The position numbers and the translations under genes were made by a program. Shown in pieces: positions 1 to 8,102 of a stretch of 64,000 bases of DNA. How positions within the stretch are numbered: the stretch's first letter is position 1; every line of letters starts with the position of its first letter. The notes under the pieces are model-generated. The model did not search any database. It had not been told where the DNA came from and was given only the letters and a program-made list of their open reading frames with translations. The DNA is from Pseudoramibacter porci (GTDB lineage Bacteria > Bacillota > Clostridia > Eubacteriales > Eubacteriaceae): positions 1 through 64,000 of the forward strand of contig NZ_VUMO01000003.1 of assembly GCF_009696145.1 (NCBI RefSeq), given 5' to 3'.

Positions 1-78
1 AAGAACCACTCAGGACCGAATCGTCCTATATTTCGATTTCAATTTATAAATCTACAAATTGCAGCTTGATATTAAATC

Positions 79-155
79 AAACGAGGCTCCTGAGTATTTT
101 CTCAGAGCCTCGTTTGTCTACAGTCTGATCTCCCTGTATATCATCACAGGGAGAT
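79..155 (-). terminator. Tandem hairpins downstream of the RLP gene
   Basis: Two stem-loops follow the RLP stop codon in the direction of transcription. One is at 128-155 (10-bp stem around an 8-nt loop). A longer one is at 79-115, with an 11-bp outer stem (AAACGAGGCTC) and further inner pairing. They plausibly end the minus-strand operon. The U-tract is weak, so the hairpin at 79-115 could instead serve a convergent plus-strand gene lying left of the window. Bases 1-78 hold no gene I can support. Confidence 0.5.
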
Positions 156-225
156 TTCTTCATCAGAGGATTTTATTAAGATCCATTATAATTAAGGAGA
201 TTTATTTTATCAGCTTATTTTAGCT

Positions 226-1560
226 CTACAGAGCATAATTATCTTTGATATTTTCTTCGCCTTCGATCCCCCATTTGTCAATGGCAATCTGTAATTCTTC
301 ATGGTCTTTTGCTGCTTCTCTAAGATCAACACCATTCATAGTTGCTTCAATAGCATCACGGAATGCTTTAGCTCCTGCTCTTGGTCCTTGTGGATGACCG
401 TGGATTCCAGCACCAACACCAAGCAACACATTATATCCAATATCATCAACCAATTGAGGTACCAATCCTGGAATAACGCCACCACCAATAAATGGGAAGA
501 TTTCTTTTAATCCATAAAATTTGCTCTGGCAAGCTGTGATGTTGCGAATATATTTATTAAATGTAATATCGAATTTACCATATGGCGGTTCAGTCAAATA
601 AATATCAATTCCACATAATCTTGCGAGTTTTGTTTGCACCAATGAACTCATTCCCTGATATGGTGAAACAGTAACTGCAGGTCCAAAACAGCAATGTCCC
701 AAAATCGGCACATTAATTTCTGGATCTTCTGCCAATTCTCTGACGGCACTCAGTCCAACGCCCCATGCATCTACCATAATACAATTACCGCCATTTTTGA
801 TAACTGTCATAGCATTTTCTTTTAATTTACTTACTTCATCTGTAATATTGCAGGCATATAAGGTTGTTTCACCCTTTTCAGCATCAGCACGTTTGGCAGC
901 TTCCATATTTGCGCGGACACGATCTTCCAATTTATTAAATGACCGATCACCACCAATAAGTTCGTCATCTTTAATAATGTCTACGCCGCCAACTGCTGCT
1001 TCATAAAATAATTTTGCACCAACATCAGGCGTGTACCCTGTACAAGGCTTAATCATGTTATTTAATAAAGGACGTTCCGGAACACCAATATAATCGCGTA
1101 ACCCTTTAATGCCAAATTTAGGTCCTTGGAAATCTTTTACAAAATTCTTTCCAAAATCTACATCCAATAATCTCAAGTATGGCATAGAAGTTACGTTACC
1201 CGTTAATGTGGCAAAAAAGAGTGGAATATTATCTTTAATATTTGCTACTGGATAACCAATTCTGACGATAAAAAATCTTTTTTCATCTTCTCCAATGTCA
1301 TCCCGAACATTTGTCATATTTTCATAATCAGGGACTTCATAAACACCTAAAATTTTTGAGCAATATTTTTCTCGAACTTCATCTGTTTCAGCAGGAACAT
1401 CAATCCAAGATCCTGTAGTCTGTTCAATTCCGATACTATTGGCTTTTAAAATTGGTTCTTCTTCTCTTCCCATACCAATTAAATAAGTTGCCACACAATA
1501 ATCGTCTGCATTAATTCCTTCATACGTTGGATTCAACAATGGGCTATAAAATCTGTTCAT
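226..1560 (-). CDS. RuBisCO-like protein (form IV RLP)
   Basis: A 444-residue member of the RuBisCO large-subunit superfamily. Seen directly: KPCTG at 171-175 (the lysine matching RuBisCO K175, with K177 replaced by Cys); GGVDIIKDDE with K197, D199 and E200 (the carbamylated lysine and both metal ligands kept); H289 near the H294 position followed by Cys instead of Arg; K329 at the loop-6 lysine position; GGG at 359-361 and GVGAGIHGHP at 381-390 for phosphate binding. Several catalytic RuBisCO residues are changed, so CO2 fixation is unlikely. Known RLPs act as enolases, isomerases or decarboxylases of sugar-acid phosphates (e.g. the apionate-pathway decarboxylases). It is the last gene of a kinase/dehydrogenase operon, with a good AGGAGG ribosome site. 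The exact substrate is unknown. Confidence 0.9.
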   Translation of the reverse strand: MNRFYSPLLNPTYEGINADDYCVATYLIGMGREEEPILKANSIGIEQTTGSWIDVPAETDEVREKYCSKILGVYEVPDYENMTNVRDDIGEDEKRFFIVRIGYPVANIKDNIPLFFATLTGNVTSMPYLRLLDVDFGKNFVKDFQGPKFGIKGLRDYIGVPERPLLNNMIKPCTGYTPDVGAKLFYEAAVGGVDIIKDDELIGGDRSFNKLEDRVRANMEAAKRADAEKGETTLYACNITDEVSKLKENAMTVIKNGGNCIMVDAWGVGLSAVRELAEDPEINVPILGHCCFGPAVTVSPYQGMSSLVQTKLARLCGIDIYLTEPPYGKFDITFNKYIRNITACQSKFYGLKEIFPFIGGGVIPGLVPQLVDDIGYNVLLGVGAGIHGHPQGPRAGAKAFRDAIEATMNGVDLREAAKDHEELQIAIDKWGIEGEENIKDNYAL

Positions 1561-1578
1561 TTTTTCCTCCTAAAATTA

Positions 1579-1941
1579 TTATTTTTTATTAATATCCCTT
1601 GATGCTATTAAATCAACATTTGTACCACATATATTAGGACAAATAACACTGCCAATTTTAACCGGCGCATCGACAGACATATTACACAATGCTTTTACAC
1701 ATTCAAGAATTTTAGCTTTTGGTATTGGACCGGCAGTACGAACCGGCAGCATTGCCAATTCTCCTTGGTTTACTTTCACGGTCGATGTTAAAACACGTTT
1801 TGGTAAGGTAAACTCGTCCTTAGCGTAAGCTAATCCCCTCTTACATGTATATCCAGTAATGTTTTTGATTGTTTTTCCCTGATGTTCAATCGTAATTGCA
1901 CATCCTCTAGGACAGCTTGTACAAATTATTTTCGTTTTCAT
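1579..1941 (-). CDS. DUF1667 cysteine-rich redox protein
   Basis: A 120-residue protein of the DUF1667 family. It starts with a CxxCxxxC cluster (C7, C10, C14) and has further cysteines at 33 and in the second half (ECVKALC, ICPNIC), so it very likely binds an iron-sulfur cluster. In anaerobic Gram-positives and Thermotogae this family is the small partner of a GlpA-like dehydrogenase and an FAD/NAD oxidoreductase, which are the two genes immediately upstream here. Role inferred: electron transfer in a three-part polyol-phosphate dehydrogenase complex. The gap to the preceding gene is 13 nt, implying co-transcription. Confidence 0.8.
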   Translation of the reverse strand: MKTKIICTSCPRGCAITIEHQGKTIKNITGYTCKRGLAYAKDEFTLPKRVLTSTVKVNQGELAMLPVRTAGPIPKAKILECVKALCNMSVDAPVKIGSVICPNICGTNVDLIASRDINKK

Positions 1942-1954
1942 TTTGAAACATCCC

Positions 1955-3232
1955 CTATCCTTCTTTTTCTACAGAAATACTAAATGATTTTTCCTGATCA
2001 TTTACATATTTGACTGGAAGAGGAATCATTTCCATAGAACCAGGGGCGACAATATCTCTTTTAAGACTTGTTAATACATCTCCATTCTGATCTTTTACCG
2101 TTAATTTTACATGTTCGTCAGGTTGTCTAACTCGCATATACAACTTTAAAACCTTTTCGTCTTTTGGCTGTTGATTAGCAATAAACTGCGGCACAACATA
2201 GCCGATATTATTCCCTGCATGTACTGTAATAGGTATATTGAGCGGAGTGACTTCATTTTTAATATACCTAGCTGCTGCTCGACCTGCTGTCTGCGCTTCC
2301 GCTGAAACATTATCAACCAAATCATGAACTTGAAGCACATTCCCACAAGCGAATATTCCAGAGACGCTTGTACAGCGATTTTCATCAACTTTTGCGCCTT
2401 TAGTAACTGGATCTAATTCAATTCCGGCCGATTTCGATAATTCATTTTCTGGAATTAATCCAACTGAAAGCAACAAGGTATCGCATGGGATCAAAACTTC
2501 TGTATCCTTAATCGGCTTACGATTTTCATCAACTTTTGCGACAGAAATTGCTTTTAATCTATCTTTCCCATGAATTTTAGTTACTGTATGGCTAAGATAA
2601 AGAGGAATATTAAAATCATCAAGGCATTGAACCTTATTTCGAATCAATCCTGAGGAATATGGCATCAATTCTAATACTCCCTTAACGTTACATCCTTCAA
2701 GCGTCATTCTTCTTGCCATGATCAAGCCGATATCACCAGATCCCAAAATGACAATTTCTTTTCCAGGCAAATAACCATTGATATTGACATAACGCTGTGC
2801 TGTACCTGCCGTCATAACGCCTGCAACTCTGTCTCCAGGAATTGTAATGGATTCTCTTGTACGTTCCCGACATCCCATAGCCAAGATAATCGCTTTAGCA
2901 TTTACTTCAAACAATCCATCTTCTCTATTCTCTGCAGTAACGATCTTATCTTTTGTCAAATCAACAACCATTGTTCCTGTTTTTATGTCAATATTTGGTT
3001 GTTTTAGCACTTCTTTTATAAAACGTGTTGCGTATTCAGGGCCTGTCAATTCTTCTTTAAAATAAGTTAACCCGAAACCATTATGAATACATTGTTCGAG
3101 AATGCCTCCCAGGCGGTCACTTCGCTCAAGTATTAATATACTGTTTATATCATTCTTACTAGCTTCTAGTGCTGCTGCTAGTCCCGCTGGGCCACCTCCG
3201 ATAACGACAAGATCATAATTTAATTTTTTCAT
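1955..3232 (-). CDS. FAD/NAD(P)-dependent oxidoreductase of the glycerol-phosphate-type dehydrogenase complex
   Basis: A 425-residue pyridine-nucleotide-disulfide-type flavoprotein. An N-terminal FAD Rossmann motif (VIGGGPAGLAA) follows the start, a second dinucleotide motif (ILGSGDIGL) sits mid-protein, and a GIFACGN segment lies near residue 300. No CxxC redox-active disulfide is apparent. I chose ATG at 3232 because GAAGGAGGA stands 7 nt upstream; an upstream TTG would lie inside that ribosome site. The start overlaps the end of the GlpA-like gene by 20 nt, indicating translational coupling. Inferred role: passing electrons from the GlpA-like subunit to NAD or another carrier. Confidence 0.85.
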   Translation of the reverse strand: MKKLNYDLVVIGGGPAGLAAALEASKNDINSILILERSDRLGGILEQCIHNGFGLTYFKEELTGPEYATRFIKEVLKQPNIDIKTGTMVVDLTKDKIVTAENREDGLFEVNAKAIILAMGCRERTRESITIPGDRVAGVMTAGTAQRYVNINGYLPGKEIVILGSGDIGLIMARRMTLEGCNVKGVLELMPYSSGLIRNKVQCLDDFNIPLYLSHTVTKIHGKDRLKAISVAKVDENRKPIKDTEVLIPCDTLLLSVGLIPENELSKSAGIELDPVTKGAKVDENRCTSVSGIFACGNVLQVHDLVDNVSAEAQTAGRAAARYIKNEVTPLNIPITVHAGNNIGYVVPQFIANQQPKDEKVLKLYMRVRQPDEHVKLTVKDQNGDVLTSLKRDIVAPGSMEMIPLPVKYVNDQEKSFSISVEKEG

Positions 3233-4718
3233 TATCGATTCCTCCTTCAAATAAGGACAAATCTTTTGTTTTCCCTAATAGGATATTGGATCGCCCTCCT
3301 CGTTTTGTAACATCTAAAGGATCTATTCCTAATTCTTCATTTAGGATATTTACAATACGTGGACTGCAAAATCCTCCTTGACAACGTCCCATGCCAGCTC
3401 GTGTTCTTCGTTTTATCGCGTCAATATTCCGCGCTGGTATTGGACGTCTTATCGCATCGAGAATTTCTCCTTTACTGATTGTCTCGCATCTGCAAATAAT
3501 CTTTCCATAATCTGGATTCTTTTTGATTAATTCACTCTTTTCTTCTTTGGAGAGTTCTCTTAAAACAACAGGTTTTGGCCGAATTGGATTCCAGTCTGGT
3601 TTTACATTAAATTTCAATCCTACACTAGTTCCTACATCCCGCAGAATTTCATCAACTCTATCTGCAACTGCTGGTGCAGAAGATAATCCTGGAGATTGTA
3701 TACCAACAAGATTAATCATTGTAGGAACAGTTTTCGCATGTTCAATAATAAAATCTTCTGTATTAGATGCTGGGCGTAAACCTGCAAATGTTGTAACGAC
3801 ATCACCCATTCTTGGCAATGCAGGGAATAATTTATGAACATCCCTTGCATAAATATCATCCAGTCCCTGCTGTGTAGTGGAAAAATCAGTTTTATCTTTA
3901 ATTTCCACTGCGTTTGATCCACAAAGCAAGTTGCCTTCTGTCGTAGGAACAATGATCATCCCCTTTGAAACTGGAGTTGGAGGTGAGTAAATACAATGGT
4001 GAACATAACCGCTCCATTTTTTATCATATAAAAAATACTCGCCTTTTCTCGGATGGATATAATAATCAACATCTTCAACCATTGCAGCAATTTTATCTGA
4101 ATATAATCCAGCGCAATTTATGACAACTTTCGGTTCAAAAGTTCCGACTTCAGTATTAACTCTTGCAATTTTTCCATTTCTTGTATGAATATTTGTTACG
4201 CCGGCATTGAGTAAAACTTTCACGCCATTCATTGCTGCATTTTCAGCTAATGCCATTGTCCATTCAAATGGATTAATAGTACCTGTATTTGGATCTAACA
4301 AACCAAACCGAACTTTTGGATTGATGTTCGGTTCCAATTTCATCATTTCGTCATGATCGACAATTCGGACCCCTTGTAAGCCATTTTTCTTTGCATTTTC
4401 AACTTCTTCTTTCATCGTTTTTAAATGGCTTTCTTCAAATCCAGCAAAAATCGATCCTGTGTGTTTAAAATCAACATTAAGTTCCTTGCAGAATTTATCA
4501 TAAACTGCCGTATCTGATTTTAAACACATTTTCCCTTTCAGCTTACTTCCATCGATATTGTAACCGCTGTGGATCATCGAAGAGTTGGCTTTACTGGTTC
4601 CCATACAAATATCGCTTTGTTTTTCGACTAATGTAATATCCAAATCATACTGCGATAATTTTCTTGCTACAGCTGATCCAATTACACCGCCGCCGATGAT
4701 TAATATGTCTGTTTTCAT
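3213..4718 (-). CDS. glpA: GlpA-like FAD-dependent dehydrogenase with BFD-type [2Fe-2S] domain
   Basis: A 501-residue protein. Residues 1-370 form a DAO-type FAD domain (IIGGGVIGSAVAR at the N terminus, GLRPASNTEDF near residue 315). A C-terminal BFD-like domain has CRC and GRCQGGFC cysteines and probably binds a [2Fe-2S] cluster. Family members oxidise sn-glycerol-3-phosphate to dihydroxyacetone phosphate anaerobically. EryB-type relatives oxidise tetritol phosphates, so the substrate must be judged with the atypical kinase next door. It sits 88 nt downstream of that kinase and overlaps the following oxidoreductase gene. The symbol reflects family, not proven substrate. Confidence 0.85.
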   Translation of the reverse strand: MKTDILIIGGGVIGSAVARKLSQYDLDITLVEKQSDICMGTSKANSSMIHSGYNIDGSKLKGKMCLKSDTAVYDKFCKELNVDFKHTGSIFAGFEESHLKTMKEEVENAKKNGLQGVRIVDHDEMMKLEPNINPKVRFGLLDPNTGTINPFEWTMALAENAAMNGVKVLLNAGVTNIHTRNGKIARVNTEVGTFEPKVVINCAGLYSDKIAAMVEDVDYYIHPRKGEYFLYDKKWSGYVHHCIYSPPTPVSKGMIIVPTTEGNLLCGSNAVEIKDKTDFSTTQQGLDDIYARDVHKLFPALPRMGDVVTTFAGLRPASNTEDFIIEHAKTVPTMINLVGIQSPGLSSAPAVADRVDEILRDVGTSVGLKFNVKPDWNPIRPKPVVLRELSKEEKSELIKKNPDYGKIICRCETISKGEILDAIRRPIPARNIDAIKRRTRAGMGRCQGGFCSPRIVNILNEELGIDPLDVTKRGGRSNILLGKTKDLSLFEGGIDNEKIKL

Positions 4719-4772
4719 TTTTCTTCTTCTTTCATTTGTATCTGTAATTAAATTATAAGAAGATGTGGTATT

Positions 4773-4790
4773 ATTTTCTAGACAGAAAAT
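4773..4790. promoter_or_regulatory. Short dyad between the kinase and GlpA-like genes
   Basis: ATTTTCT and AGAAAAT are separated by 4 nt in the 88-nt spacer. This is either a small RNA hairpin or a second binding site for the SorC-type regulator. It shares only AT-rich character with the dyad at 7518-7569, so assignment is weak. Confidence 0.3.
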
Positions 4791-4806
4791 ATTTTCGTAT
4801 TATTAA

Positions 4807-6342
4807 TTAATCGCCAAATTCTTTTCTAATTTCCTGCGTCCCTTTTCCCCACACTTTAAGGGCATTGATGCAATTTTTCCAACCAGCATATAATTTTTCT
4901 TTTTCTTTTTCAGGCATTTCTGGTTTAAAAATTTTTTCTGACTTTCTTGCTTTTTTAATATCTTCAAATCCATTCCAAAAGCCGACGCCTAATCCCGCCA
5001 TAAATGCAGCTCCAGCTGCTGTCGTTTCTACATTGCTTGGTCGATCAACATCGATTCCAAGAATATCTGCATTAAATTGGGCAATCATATTATTTTTGGC
5101 CGCTCCGCCGTCAATATTCAGTACTTTTATTTTTTTGCCAGTATCCTTAATCACCGCATCCACCATATCACGTGTCTGGTATCCTAGAGAATCTAATGCG
5201 GCTTTAATGATGTCATTCTTTTCGATTCCCCGTGTTAATCCAAATAAGGTTCCTTTAGCATAAGCATCCCAATAAGGTGCTCCTATACCTGAAAACATTG
5301 GCAGGAAATACACATTTCCCCTGGGTGCTTTAGATTTTTTAGCGAAGAATTCAGAATCCGGTGTTGCTTCAACAAAACGCAATTCATCTCTTAAATATTG
5401 AATCGTTGATCCAGAATTAAAGACCACTCCTTCGAACAAATATGTAATTTTGCCATTTAACCCCCAAGCAATACTTGTTAACAGCCCACTTTCAGATTTT
5501 TTCGGTTCTTCACCAATAATTGAATCAAAAACGCCTGCTGTTCCAAATGTCATCTTACATTCGCCCTCGTCAAAACAGGCCTGACCAAAAGTTGCCGCCA
5601 TCTGATCTCCGATCATAGACATGATTGGTAATGGTTTTTGGAAAGTTGTCCCTACTCGAACATCTCCAAAATGCGTGCAACTGTCACATACTTCTGGCAT
5701 CATGATTCTTGGAATATCAAATTTATCTAATAATTCCTGATCCCAATCCAATGTTTTTATATTAAATAATGCAGTTCGAGATGCATTACTATAGTCAGTC
5801 TTATGTGCTTTTCCTCTCGTCAAATTCCATAAAATCCAGCAATCAATATTGCCAAAATATAATTCTCCTTTTTTTGCCCTTTCTCTTGTGCCTTCTACAT
5901 GGTCTAAAATCCACTTAACTTTTAAAGCTGAAAATTCTGGGTCACACACCAAGCCCGTTTTATCTTTTAATATTTCTTCGTATCCTTCTTCTCTTAATGC
6001 ATTATATCCATCAACTATTTCCTGACGATTGTCTCCCCAAACAATCGCATTATAAACAGGAAGACCTGTTTCTTTGTCCCAGATAATACTAGTTTCTCTT
6101 TGATTGGTAATGCCAACTGCTAATATATCATCATCACTGACGTTTACAGCTTTTTTACACTTATTGATGACTTCTGTTGTCGTTGCCCATATTTCCTTTG
6201 GATCCTGTTCAATCCATCCTGGATGTGGATAGTATTGATTGAATTCGTTTTGTGCAATGCTCACCGGCATCCCTTCATGGTTAAACAAAATGGCGCGGGC
6301 ACTAGTTGTTCCTTCATCAATCGTTAAAATATACTTTTCCAT
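4807..6342 (-). CDS. glpK: FGGY-family carbohydrate kinase, glycerol-kinase-like with altered substrate pocket
   Basis: A 511-residue protein alignable along its length with glycerol kinase: DEGTTSARA at residues 9-17 for ATP, GITNQRET around 80, IGDQ at 244-247. Compared with E. coli GlpK, R83/E84, W103 and D245 are kept (R82, E83, W102, D246). Tyr135 is replaced by Glu136, and Phe270 aligns with Val271. Position 9-10 reads DE rather than the usual DQ, and the IVWQCRR motif is IVWGDNR. Two of the six glycerol-contact residues are therefore changed, which argues for a larger or more polar substrate. No glycerol facilitator gene is nearby. ATP-dependent polyol or sugar-acid phosphorylation is secure; true glycerol kinase activity is not. 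Confidence 0.8.
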   Translation of the reverse strand: MEKYILTIDEGTTSARAILFNHEGMPVSIAQNEFNQYYPHPGWIEQDPKEIWATTTEVINKCKKAVNVSDDDILAVGITNQRETSIIWDKETGLPVYNAIVWGDNRQEIVDGYNALREEGYEEILKDKTGLVCDPEFSALKVKWILDHVEGTRERAKKGELYFGNIDCWILWNLTRGKAHKTDYSNASRTALFNIKTLDWDQELLDKFDIPRIMMPEVCDSCTHFGDVRVGTTFQKPLPIMSMIGDQMAATFGQACFDEGECKMTFGTAGVFDSIIGEEPKKSESGLLTSIAWGLNGKITYLFEGVVFNSGSTIQYLRDELRFVEATPDSEFFAKKSKAPRGNVYFLPMFSGIGAPYWDAYAKGTLFGLTRGIEKNDIIKAALDSLGYQTRDMVDAVIKDTGKKIKVLNIDGGAAKNNMIAQFNADILGIDVDRPSNVETTAAGAAFMAGLGVGFWNGFEDIKKARKSEKIFKPEMPEKEKEKLYAGWKNCINALKVWGKGTQEIRKEFGD

Positions 6343-6406
6343 AATATTCCTCCCCTAAATAAAATATGAAAATTATGTAATTCTAAATAATAGAATCATT
6401 AACTCT

Positions 6407-7441
6407 TTAAATATTGTGGTAAATATCAATTCCTAACTCTTTTTCTTGATGATAAAGTTCTAATATTTTTCCTGCTAATTGGTTGTCTACAATTAATGTG
6501 TCTATTAGATGTCCTTTTAAAGCGCTGTATGCGGTATAAGCCTTCTCTACCCCTGAAGCAATGGTAATCTTTTGATCAATCTTTTTAAAATCTTCAAAAT
6601 TCATTGATATGGTTCTATCAATTAAATCTGTTTGACATTCGATGCCATTTCGATCAAAAAAATGTAATGCAATATCTCCGACAACATTTTTGCTTTGTAA
6701 GTTTTTCAAATCTTTTGGTGAGAGATAATCGGGTTTTGATAATATTGAATTTAATTCTGGATATAAGGAGCCCATTCCTGAAATCGAAATATTAATTTTT
6801 TTAAACATTTCATAAACTTTTTTTACATCTTTTTCTCGTTTTAACATTTGCGCCAATTTAGATGAACTCATCAGCGCATTCGTCGGTAAGGAATAATTTT
6901 TTCCACTAAATGCTTTCGCAATTCTCCGAATTAAAGTTCTAACATCCCACTCATTAACGTAATAAGACAAGCTACCATGAAGGGTTACGAAAGTTGCTGG
7001 AATGCGTTGTGCAGGGTTTAAATAGTTAATCATATAGTAAATCGTACTTCCCCACGTAATACCAAGAACATCATCTTCTTTTATTATTCGCTGAAGATAT
7101 CTTGCTGCTTCAAGTGCAACTAACTTCTTAACATTGTCCTTACTCTCTTTTGAATCTTCTCCAACAGATTGAATATCAACGGCAGGCGCAATAACAACAT
7201 CTTTTAATCCAAAAATAGTTTTTAATTTTTTTTCCTGCTTTAAGCACTTAACAAACGGATCGCGAATTACAAATTCAATAACATTTTTTTCACGGCCTTT
7301 TTTCAACAGACGTGAAACAGTTGTAACCGAAATATTTAATTCTTTTGCAATTTCATTTTGTGATAAACCAGAAATGTAATACATATAAGAAACTTTGATG
7401 ATTAAAAAAGAAGATTGTTCATATTTATTTAGTTCTGTCAT
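6407..7441 (-). CDS. SorC/DeoR-type sugar-binding transcriptional regulator
   Basis: A 344-residue regulator. The N-terminal helix-turn-helix lies at about 24-48 (GLSQNEIAKELNISVTTVSRLLKKG). A SorC-type effector domain follows, with typical segments (DVLGITWGSTIYYMI at about 125, LIDTLIVDNQLA near 315). Such proteins bind phosphorylated sugars or polyols and control adjacent catabolic operons. It is the first gene of the minus-strand run, 64 nt before the kinase, and divergent from a cupin gene; the shared region contains a strong inverted repeat. It most likely regulates both directions in response to a pathway intermediate. Confidence 0.85.
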   Translation of the reverse strand: MTELNKYEQSSFLIIKVSYMYYISGLSQNEIAKELNISVTTVSRLLKKGREKNVIEFVIRDPFVKCLKQEKKLKTIFGLKDVVIAPAVDIQSVGEDSKESKDNVKKLVALEAARYLQRIIKEDDVLGITWGSTIYYMINYLNPAQRIPATFVTLHGSLSYYVNEWDVRTLIRRIAKAFSGKNYSLPTNALMSSSKLAQMLKREKDVKKVYEMFKKINISISGMGSLYPELNSILSKPDYLSPKDLKNLQSKNVVGDIALHFFDRNGIECQTDLIDRTISMNFEDFKKIDQKITIASGVEKAYTAYSALKGHLIDTLIVDNQLAGKILELYHQEKELGIDIYHNI

Positions 7442-7517
7442 CTTTTGTCCTCACATTCTTGTGTAAAAGTGCGATATGATTTATGTATAAATTTAGAATA
7501 TAATGTTATTTCATTAT

Positions 7518-7569
7518 TTTCCATAGTGAAAAAATTTTCTCATTATATTATTAATAATAACTATGGAAA
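7518..7569. promoter_or_regulatory. Inverted repeat in the divergent regulator/cupin promoter region
   Basis: TTTCCATAGT (7518-7527) and ACTATGGAAA (7560-7569) form a perfect 10-bp inverted repeat. The similarity extends to ATTATTT(T) on the outer side, and the arms are 32 nt apart (42 nt between their starts, about four helical turns). The region is AT-rich and lies between the SorC-type regulator and the cupin gene. The layout fits a two-site operator for the regulator; no binding evidence is available. Confidence 0.5.
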
Positions 7570-7642
7570 TAATTTTCATACTTGTTATTTTTTTCGATAT
7601 TACCTATATTAATAAACAATGAATGTAAAGAAGGAGAATACG

Positions 7643-7993
7643 ATGTTTATTACAAACGAAAAAGATCATACTTTCCGCCATGGAAAAAGCGGACCAAAAT
7701 ATTTTATTCATGGTCCGAAATTGAACTTTGGCATCTGCCGTGTTTTACCTGGAGAAATTTATGATGCCCATAAACATGAAAAAATGGAAGAAGATTTTTA
7801 TGTACTAGAAGGTTCTCCTACTTTTATTATTGATGGAGAAAAGTACATTGGACAACCAGGTGACTTTATTCACATGGATCCTGGTGAAGTACATTTAATA
7901 AAAAATGAAACTAACAAACCCTGTCTATATACAATTACGACAACACCCTTCTTTGAAGAAGGAGATAAAATTATAGTCGATGTTGATTGGTAA
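7643..7993 (+). CDS. Small single-domain cupin protein
   Basis: A 116-residue cupin. Motif 1 reads HKHEKMEEDFYVLEG, with both metal-ligand histidines, the glutamate and the final Gly; motif 2 reads PGDFIHMDPGEVH. Both are complete, so it probably binds a divalent metal. The start at 7643 is preceded by AAGGAG at the right spacing; an in-frame ATG at 7619 has no ribosome site. It is divergent from the SorC-type regulator and convergent with the TIM-like gene. Function is unknown; a sugar or sugar-acid isomerase or binding role within the RLP pathway is only a guess from location. Confidence 0.75.
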   Translation: MFITNEKDHTFRHGKSGPKYFIHGPKLNFGICRVLPGEIYDAHKHEKMEEDFYVLEGSPTFIIDGEKYIGQPGDFIHMDPGEVHLIKNETNKPCLYTITTTPFFEEGDKIIVDVDW

Positions 7994-8034
7994 CCATCGC
8001 CCTATTTCCTATTATCCATAATTTAATTAAAGAT

Positions 8035-8088
8035 AAAAAACACTGTATCAGAACTAATATATTGATTGTGTTCTGATACAGTGTTTTT
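8035..8088. terminator. Bidirectional terminator between cupin and TIM-like genes
   Basis: A 14-bp perfect stem (CACTGTATCAGAAC and its complement) is flanked by A6 on the left and T5 on the right. It can therefore terminate both convergent genes. Confidence 0.85.
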
Positions 8089-8102
8089 GTAAGTATTAAT
8101 AA

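Noticed and set aside
226-1560. True RuBisCO and CO2 fixation
   Set aside because: Several catalytic residues are replaced and no phosphoribulokinase is present; an RLP is the better call.
4719-6406. Classical glycerol uptake operon (glpFK with antiterminator)
   Set aside because: No facilitator, no GlpP-type antiterminator, and the kinase lacks two glycerol-contact residues.
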